From QQUD01 sp039029915 (GTDB lineage Bacteria > Chloroflexota > Anaerolineae > Promineifilales > Promineifilaceae), in the NCBI GenBank assembly GCA_039029915.1, contig JBCCFD010000254.1:1-10977 (forward strand): DNA of 10,977 nt, read 5' to 3'. Both the position numbers and the translations under genes were made by a program. Shown piece by piece: positions 6,747-10,977 of the stretch (the stretch's first letter is position 1; each line of letters begins with the position of its first letter). The notes under the pieces were generated by a model. That model saw only the letters and a list, made by a program, of their open reading frames with translations, had not been told where the DNA came from and did not search any database.

Positions 6747-7649
6747 ATGAAAATGGAAGGAATTTTCACACCCATCATTACCCCGCACGATGATGCGGGA
6801 CGCATTGATAAGGCGGCGTTTGGGGAAATGTGTGAATATCTAATCGAGAACGGCATTCACTGTATTCTAGTGGGTGGCTCAACGGGGGAGTATTATGCGC
6901 AAACGTTTGAGGAGCGCATTGAGATGGCGAAGCTGGCTAAGGATGTGATTAACGGCCGTACTCAGCTGATGATCGGGGTGGGCAGTACGCGTACCGAAGA
7001 AAGCATTGAGCTAGCTAAAGCGGCAAAAGAGATGGGGGCTGACTCTATTCTGATTAACTCACCGCCTTACGCTGTGCCAACTGATTTGGAAAACGCCATG
7101 CACGCCCTGCGTATCGATCGAGCCGCTAATTTGCCCATTATGCTCTACAACTACCCGCATCGCACCGGCACAATGATGGGGCCAGAATATTTGGACCGCG
7201 TGGGTCGCTCAAAAAACTTTATGGCGATCAAAGAAAGCTCTGGCGACATCAATCGGGTACACATGCTGGCGCGAGATTATCCGCACATCGGTTTAGGGTG
7301 CGGGATGGACGATCAGGCGCTGGAATTTTTCGCGTGGGGAGCCAAAGTGTGGGTGTGCGCGGGGTCTAACTTCCTGCCAAAAGAACATATCGCGCTTTAT
7401 GAGACGTGCATCTTGCAGAACGATTTTAACAAAGGGCGTCGCATCATGTCTGCAATGCTGCCGCTGATGCGGGTACTGGAGCAAGGCGGCAAGTTTGTGC
7501 AGTGCGTTAAGTACGGTTGTGAAATGATGGGCTTAAAAGCAGGACCACCAAGAGCACCATTACGGCCGTTAATCAAAGACGACAAGCGTGAGCTGGTGGA
7601 AGTGGTCACAACATTGAAAAAGACAATTGCGGGGATTATGGAGGAATAG
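6747..7649 (+). CDS. DapA/NAL-superfamily Schiff-base lyase, dehydratase or deaminase
   Basis: 300 aa, the normal length for this (beta/alpha)8-barrel family. Catalytic features are GSTGE (44-48, the Ser-Thr pair matching Thr44-Thr45 of E. coli DapA), LYNYPHRTG with Tyr134 and Arg139 (matching Tyr133 and Arg138), and AIKESSGD with Lys162 as the Schiff-base lysine. The family includes dihydrodipicolinate synthase, N-acetylneuraminate lyase, sugar-acid dehydratases and the pyrroline-4-hydroxy-2-carboxylate deaminase of hydroxyproline breakdown. It lies between an MttB-like methyltransferase and an aldehyde dehydrogenase rather than among lysine genes. A catabolic role that yields a semialdehyde or keto acid for the next enzyme is therefore more likely than lysine synthesis. 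The ATG at 6747 has GAGGTG seven bases upstream. It contains two ACGGCCGT octamers read in different frames (NGR at 6952, RPL at 7562). Exact reaction unknown. Confidence 0.9.
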   Translation: MKMEGIFTPIITPHDDAGRIDKAAFGEMCEYLIENGIHCILVGGSTGEYYAQTFEERIEMAKLAKDVINGRTQLMIGVGSTRTEESIELAKAAKEMGADSILINSPPYAVPTDLENAMHALRIDRAANLPIMLYNYPHRTGTMMGPEYLDRVGRSKNFMAIKESSGDINRVHMLARDYPHIGLGCGMDDQALEFFAWGAKVWVCAGSNFLPKEHIALYETCILQNDFNKGRRIMSAMLPLMRVLEQGGKFVQCVKYGCEMMGLKAGPPRAPLRPLIKDDKRELVEVVTTLKKTIAGIMEE

Positions 7650-7653
7650 CTTT

Positions 7654-7722
7654 TTAGCTAATCAGCATTTCAGCCTATCAGCACGTCAGCTGACAGGCTG
7701 ACAAGCTGACAGGCTGACAAGC
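7654..7722. repeat. Octamer-periodic repeat forming a 21-bp-arm hairpin
   Basis: An 8-bp period runs through the gap. TCAGCATT, TCAGCCTA and TCAGCACG occupy 7662-7685 with TCAGC at 7686-7690, and then the strand sense flips. TGACAGGC and TGACAAGC then alternate, two copies each, at 7691-7722 (an exact 16-bp unit repeated). The left arm 7670-7690 pairs with 7697-7717 at 18 of 21 positions around a 6-base loop (7691-7696). The structure lies about ten bases ahead of the ALDH start, where no Shine-Dalgarno is seen, so it may affect translation or mRNA stability. Confidence 0.8.
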
Positions 7723-7732
7723 TTTAACAATT

Positions 7733-9250
7733 ATGAGTAACCTACTAACACACCAAGAATACAAATCAATCGCCGATGAACTGATTCTGCCGACCAACAG
7801 CTTTGTAAACGGAGGCTTTCGTCCAGCAAAATCAGGCCAAACCTTTGCTTCAATCAATCCAGCCACCGGGGAAGCGCTGGCTGACATAGCCAACTGTGGC
7901 GCAGACGACGTCGATTACGCCGTCGCGAAAGCACGGGAAGCGTTTGAAGACGGTCGCTGGCGGACGATGGACCCCTCTGACCGTAAAGATGTCTTGATTC
8001 GACTTTGTAAAATGATTACCCGCAACCGCCGTGAGCTGGCCGTATTAGAGAGCCTTGACAGCGGCAAGCCCATTCGCGATTGCGAGGAAATCGATATTCC
8101 AGAAACGATTCACACCATTAAATGGCACGCCGAGCTTATTGATAAAATTTATGATCAAACGGCCCCAGCGGGTGATGACGCACTGGCCATCATTGTGCGA
8201 GAGCCAATAGGCGTTGTTGGTGCGGTGCTGCCTTGGAACTTCCCGATGCTTATGCTGGCTTGGAAAATTGGGCCTGCTCTCGCCGCCGGCAACTCTGTTA
8301 TCGTCAAGCCCGCCGAGCAAACGTCCATGACCGCCCTGCGCATTGCTGAATTAGCTATCGAGGCTGGCGTTCCGGCTGGCGTGTTCAACGTCATTACGGG
8401 AGATGGCCCAACCTGCGGTGAGCCGCTTGGTCGCCATATGGATGTGGACATGATCAGCTTCACGGGCTCGACAGAAACTGGGCGGCGCTTTTTGCACTAC
8501 GCGGCTGATTCCAATTTAAAGCGGGTGGTGCTTGAGTGCGGGGGCAAAAATCCGTTTGTGGTGCTGAGCGATGCGGATGAACTTGATATGATTGCGGAAC
8601 ACGTGGTCAACGGGGCATTTTGGAACATGGGGGAAAACTGCTCGGCATCCTCACGCCTGATTGTGCATGAAGCGGTGAAGAATGCACTGCTTGAGCGGGT
8701 GATTGCCCGCTCAAATGAGTGGCGCACTGGTGATCCGTTGGATCCGGTTAATCAACTGGGGGCGCTGGTTGACGCTGAGCATTTTGACAAAGTGTGCACC
8801 TATTTGGATAAGGGTAAAGCGGAAGGAGCGCGTGTCATCTTAGGGGGTGACACGGTTGATGGCAAGTATGTGCTACCCACCATTTTTGACGATACGGCCG
8901 TTCATCACACCATCGCCCGGGATGAAATCTTTGGCCCCGTGCTGTCGGTGCTTACGGTGCAAAGTGACGATGAAGCGATTCGGCTGGCCAACGATACAAA
9001 CTACGGCCTGACCGCCTCCGTCTTCTCCGCTAACGCCAAGCGAGCCATTCGGGCCGCTCGCGCCATTCGAGCTGGTACCGTTACGGTCAACAGTTACGGG
9101 GAGGGCAATATCGCTACCCCCTTTGGCGGCTACAAGCAGTCTGGCTTTGGTGGCCGCGATAACTCGATTCACGCCCACGACCAGTACACGGAGCTGAAAA
9201 CAATCTGGATTGATTTGTCCGATCGCGGCGTGACGGAGACGGTGGAATAG
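7733..9250 (+). CDS. NAD(P)+-dependent aldehyde dehydrogenase, PuuC/betaine-aldehyde-dehydrogenase-like
   Basis: 505 aa, usual length. It oxidises an aldehyde to its acid through a Cys thiohemiacetal. Visible residues are Asn169 in PWNFP (oxyanion), Lys192 in VKPAEQ (cofactor), the FTGSTETG loop (243-250), Glu268 in LECGGKNP (general base), Cys303 in GENCSASSR (nucleophile) and Glu398 in EIFGP. The C-terminal signature TPFGGYKQSGFGGRDNSIHAHDQYTELKTIWI closely follows that of PuuC (gamma-glutamyl-gamma-aminobutyraldehyde dehydrogenase), and the N-terminus (LILPTNSFVNGGF) aligns from the same start. Context suggests the substrate is a semialdehyde made by the DapA-family or FAD enzyme on either side. 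The ATG at 7733 has no clear ribosome binding site and follows a long repeat hairpin; translational coupling across 83 bp is unlikely. It contains one ACGGCCGT (8894). Specificity cannot be read from sequence alone. Confidence 0.93.
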   Translation: MSNLLTHQEYKSIADELILPTNSFVNGGFRPAKSGQTFASINPATGEALADIANCGADDVDYAVAKAREAFEDGRWRTMDPSDRKDVLIRLCKMITRNRRELAVLESLDSGKPIRDCEEIDIPETIHTIKWHAELIDKIYDQTAPAGDDALAIIVREPIGVVGAVLPWNFPMLMLAWKIGPALAAGNSVIVKPAEQTSMTALRIAELAIEAGVPAGVFNVITGDGPTCGEPLGRHMDVDMISFTGSTETGRRFLHYAADSNLKRVVLECGGKNPFVVLSDADELDMIAEHVVNGAFWNMGENCSASSRLIVHEAVKNALLERVIARSNEWRTGDPLDPVNQLGALVDAEHFDKVCTYLDKGKAEGARVILGGDTVDGKYVLPTIFDDTAVHHTIARDEIFGPVLSVLTVQSDDEAIRLANDTNYGLTASVFSANAKRAIRAARAIRAGTVTVNSYGEGNIATPFGGYKQSGFGGRDNSIHAHDQYTELKTIWIDLSDRGVTETVE

Positions 9251-9256
9251 GTGGGC

Positions 9257-9327
9257 TGATTGGTTAATTGGTTGATTGGGGGTTATTATGATCTGATCCC
9301 CAATTCCCAATCCCCAATCCCCAATCA
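9257..9327. repeat. TGATTGG/CCCCAAT periodic repeat with hairpin and minus-strand G-quadruplex motif
   Basis: Three octamers TGATTGGT, TAATTGGT and TGATTGGG (9257-9280) are followed by four C-runs in CCCCAAT-like heptamers (9298-9327). TGATTGGGG (9273-9281) is the exact inverse of CCCCAATCA (9319-9327). On the - strand, 9322-9298 reads four G-runs (4, 4, 3 and 4 G) split by ATT, ATT and AATT, which matches the G3+N1-7 quadruplex rule. The block occupies almost the whole gap between the ALDH and the FAD enzyme. Confidence 0.75.
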
Positions 9328-9334
9328 TCAACTC

Positions 9335-10678
9335 ATGACAAAAATAAACGTAAACAACATCAACCACGGCAATCCCGGTCCGGCGGGTTGGAATGTGGTT
9401 CTAGCAGAGCCAGCCCCAGCGCGGCTATTAGACAAGCAGATCACGGCCGATTTTCTCGTTATTGGGGGTGGCTTTACCGGTTTGGCAGCGGCCCGACGGC
9501 TGTCGCAAAACGAGCCGGAGGCCAAGATTGTGCTGGTGGACGCTATTCGCATTGGGGATGGCTCAGCGGGGCGTAGCTCTGGTTTTATGATCGACTTACC
9601 CCATGATTTAAACTCCAACAGCTACACGGGCGCATCTGAGGAAGATATTCGGCAGACGGCGATGCTGAGAACGGCCGTTTCTTTCGCCGCCGAGGCTGCT
9701 GAAGAGTATGAATTCCCCAAAGAGACCTTCGATTTGCGGGGCAAAGTGTACGCTGCCGCCACGCCAAGCGGCGACAAGCACAATCACGAGTATGCTGAGC
9801 ATCTCATCGCTATGGGTGAAAAACCGATTGCCTTCTCCGCCGCTGAGATGCAAAAGATGACGGGGACAGATTATTACACAAGCGGGCTATTCACGGCGGG
9901 CACCGCCATGATTCAACCGGCGGGGTATGTACGAGGCATAGCCAAAGGGCTGGCTGATAAGGTGGACATTTACGAAAATTCACCCGTCCTCTCGCTTGAA
10001 AAAAAGGGTAAAAATTGGTTGGTAAAAACCCCTAAAGGGTCCGTATCAGTGTCCAAAATTATTCTTGCCGTGAATGGACACATGCAGAGCTTTGGCTTTA
10101 TGAAAGGGCGGCTGATGCACATTTTTTTGTATGCCAGCATGACACGGCCGTTGACCCCAGCCGAACTCAGCAGGCTAGGCGGTGACGCTCAGTGGGACCT
10201 CGTTCCGGCTGACCAGATGGGCTCCACCGTGCGTAAGTTTAAGGCGCCTGACGGGGTTCGCATTGTGGTGCGCAATCGGTTTAAATTTAGCAGTAAGCTG
10301 GAAGCGTCAGAGCAAAGCGTGCAGTCCGTTATACGCGATCACGACAACAGCTTCAGAGCTCGCTTCCCCATGCTGCCCGACGTGACAATGGAACACCGCT
10401 GGGGCGGTCGGCTGTGCCTGAGCTGGAACGGCGTGCAGGTGTTTGGAGAGCTAGAAGATGGTTTGTATGCCGCCACCGTTCAAAACGGCCTCGGCGCATC
10501 TAAAGGCACCCTCTCCGGCATCCTGGCCGCTGACTATGCCTCCGGCCGTGACAATGAATACATAACCGACTACCTTAACTTCGGCCCACCCCCGCGAATC
10601 CCCCCAGAACCGATCGCCAACGTAGGCGCAACTGCCTTCCACCCCTTTAAGGAGTGGCAAGCAGGCCGCGAGCTATAG
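9335..10678 (+). CDS. FAD-dependent amine/amino-acid oxidoreductase (DAO family, PuuB/OrdL-like)
   Basis: 447 aa from the ATG at 9335. The dinucleotide fold is clear: ADFLVIGGGFTGLAAARRL (38-56, GGGFTG at 44-49), with the beta-2 acid Asp69 in IVLVDA, then GDGSAGRSSGF (74-84). The substrate-domain end carries HRWGGRLCLSWNG (354-366) and the second FAD contact GLYAATVQNGLGASKGTLSGILAAD (376-400). COG0665 members oxidise secondary amines such as sarcosine, gamma-glutamylputrescine or D-amino acids, giving an imine or aldehyde. No C-terminal folate (GcvT-like) domain follows, so any demethylation would release free formaldehyde. An upstream TTG at 9260 is in frame with an AGGTGG site before it, but those 25 residues are pure repeat translation, so ATG 9335 is preferred despite lacking a clear ribosome site. 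Last member of the cluster; its substrate may be a demethylated betaine or a D-imino acid. Confidence 0.88.
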   Translation: MTKINVNNINHGNPGPAGWNVVLAEPAPARLLDKQITADFLVIGGGFTGLAAARRLSQNEPEAKIVLVDAIRIGDGSAGRSSGFMIDLPHDLNSNSYTGASEEDIRQTAMLRTAVSFAAEAAEEYEFPKETFDLRGKVYAAATPSGDKHNHEYAEHLIAMGEKPIAFSAAEMQKMTGTDYYTSGLFTAGTAMIQPAGYVRGIAKGLADKVDIYENSPVLSLEKKGKNWLVKTPKGSVSVSKIILAVNGHMQSFGFMKGRLMHIFLYASMTRPLTPAELSRLGGDAQWDLVPADQMGSTVRKFKAPDGVRIVVRNRFKFSSKLEASEQSVQSVIRDHDNSFRARFPMLPDVTMEHRWGGRLCLSWNGVQVFGELEDGLYAATVQNGLGASKGTLSGILAADYASGRDNEYITDYLNFGPPPRIPPEPIANVGATAFHPFKEWQAGREL

Positions 10679-10681
10679 TTT

Positions 10682-10691
10682 GAGAAGAGAG
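10682..10691 (+). repeat. Post-stop 10-mer GAGAAGAGAG, copy 3
   Basis: It begins four bases after the FAD enzyme's stop (10678) and shares an extended match with copy 2. Confidence 0.5.
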
Positions 10692-10760
10692 TAAAGCGTG
10701 TAGAGTATAGAGGAAGGCAGTTGACGCCATTTTTAGTTCCTCTTGCTTTATACTAGCTGT

Positions 10761-10800
10761 CTTGCCACATTGCCACTTTGCCGCCTTGCCACTTTGCAGC
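10761..10800 (+). repeat. Octamer tandem repeat (TTGCCAC-type) x5
   Basis: Five adjacent octamers read CTTGCCAC, ATTGCCAC, TTTGCCGC, CTTGCCAC, TTTGCAGC. They lie in the 234-bp gap between the FAD enzyme and the next gene. No terminator is evident in this gap. A further loose repeat, TTTTGTACCCC then TTTTGTATCCC, follows at about 10810-10831. Confidence 0.75.
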
Positions 10801-10912
10801 TGTACCTCATTTTGTACCCCTTTTGTATCCCTTAGATTTTGAAAAGTTAATTTATACTGTTTCATAAGATATAACATGACCTTGCCAAAAATCTAAAATG
10901 GGAAAAAGTAGT

Positions 10913-10977
10913 ATGTCGGATCAACTGATGCAGGACGGGAACCGCATAACGAATATCAGCAGCCACAATCGAAACGA
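10913..10977 (+). CDS. Start of a further gene, 3' truncated by the window
   Basis: ATG at 10913 opens a frame (MSDQLMQDGNRITNISSHNR) that runs uninterrupted to the edge. A GGGA lies nine bases upstream. An in-frame ATG at 10898 would add five residues but has no ribosome site. The AT-rich stretch before it (TATAAC at 10870-10875) could be a -10 box. Too little is visible to name a family; it may be the next cluster gene or an unrelated unit. Confidence 0.45.
   Translation, partial: MSDQLMQDGNRITNISSHNRN

Larger units (their letters stand above)
850..10151. repeat. Dispersed iterated palindrome ACGGCCGT, 14 exact copies
   Basis: Exact copies start at 850, 1242, 1342, 2283, 2658, 2989, 4124, 4751, 6442, 6952, 7562, 8894, 9671 and 10144. 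Five more CGGCCG cores miss by one flanking base (cores at 1163, 1688, 4348, 9444, 10543). Equal base use predicts about 0.17 copies in this length. All 14 lie in coding sequence, at least one in each of the eight complete genes, and they are read in different codon frames (NGR, RP, TAV), so the pressure acts on DNA, not protein. Confidence 0.9.

Noticed and set aside
6747..7649. Lysine-pathway dapA
   Set aside because: The catalytic residues fit the superfamily, but no lysine genes are near and the neighbours are catabolic; the family covers many other reactions.
7654..7722. CRISPR array
   Set aside because: The units are 8 bp with no unique spacers of 25-40 bp and no cas genes nearby; it is a simple tandem/inverted repeat. 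The same holds for 10761-10800.
8873..9367. 164-aa open frame on the - strand
   Set aside because: It is antisense to the ALDH end and starts within the FAD gene; its N-terminal part is translated repeat (Gly-Asp-Trp-Gly-Leu pattern). No ribosome site and no family likeness.
4056..10678. A complete Puu putrescine pathway
   Set aside because: PuuC- and PuuB-like proteins are present, but there is no gamma-glutamylputrescine synthetase, and the GGT-like protein appears to lack the glutamyl-binding residues. It is kept only as an alternative.
10647..10877. 76-aa open frame on the - strand at the right end
   Set aside because: It overlaps the FAD gene's 3' end and translates the 10761-10800 octamer repeat; composition does not look like a protein domain.

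Overview
The window comes from a mid-GC bacterial chromosome, probably a heterotroph that eats nitrogenous organic compounds. Two weak cues fit Chloroflexota (Anaerolineae-like): a Thr/Pro-rich linker in a secreted lipoprotein, and a palindromic octamer iterated through every complete gene. The sequence alone does not settle the phylum.

Layout. Bases 1-113 are the 3' end of an unidentified + gene, closed by a strong intrinsic terminator (121-147) and followed by two more short hairpins. Three genes on the - strand follow: a 202-aa two-helix membrane protein (921-313), an atypical gamma-glutamyltransferase-family Ntn hydrolase (2858-1155) and a TTG-started LamG-domain lipoprotein (3865-2945). 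A divergent promoter region of about 190 bp separates these from a + strand series: IclR-type regulator (4056-4835), non-pyrrolysine MttB-family methyltransferase (4981-6528), DapA/N-acetylneuraminate-lyase-family enzyme (6747-7649), PuuC/betaine-aldehyde-dehydrogenase-like ALDH (7733-9250) and a DAO-type FAD oxidoreductase (9335-10678). The last 65 bases begin another + gene.

How the genes may work together. IclR + MttB-like + FAD amine oxidoreductase + Schiff-base lyase/deaminase + aldehyde dehydrogenase reads as a catabolic operon for a methylated amine or amino acid. The enzyme classes match N-demethylation of a betaine followed by the D-hydroxyproline route (oxidase, DapA-family deaminase, semialdehyde dehydrogenase). 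(Hydroxy)proline betaine is therefore the leading hypothesis. Glycine betaine, carnitine-type substrates and a polyamine (Puu-like) route remain alternatives. No corrinoid protein, corrinoid-reducing activator, transporter or epimerase is visible here.

Non-coding DNA is unusual. The palindrome ACGGCCGT occurs 14 times exactly, at least once in each of the eight complete genes. Three of the four gaps within the + cluster hold a different 6- or 8-bp periodic repeat, and the fourth (6529-6746) holds an 81-bp MITE-like element. One identical 10-mer follows three of the stop codons within a few bases.
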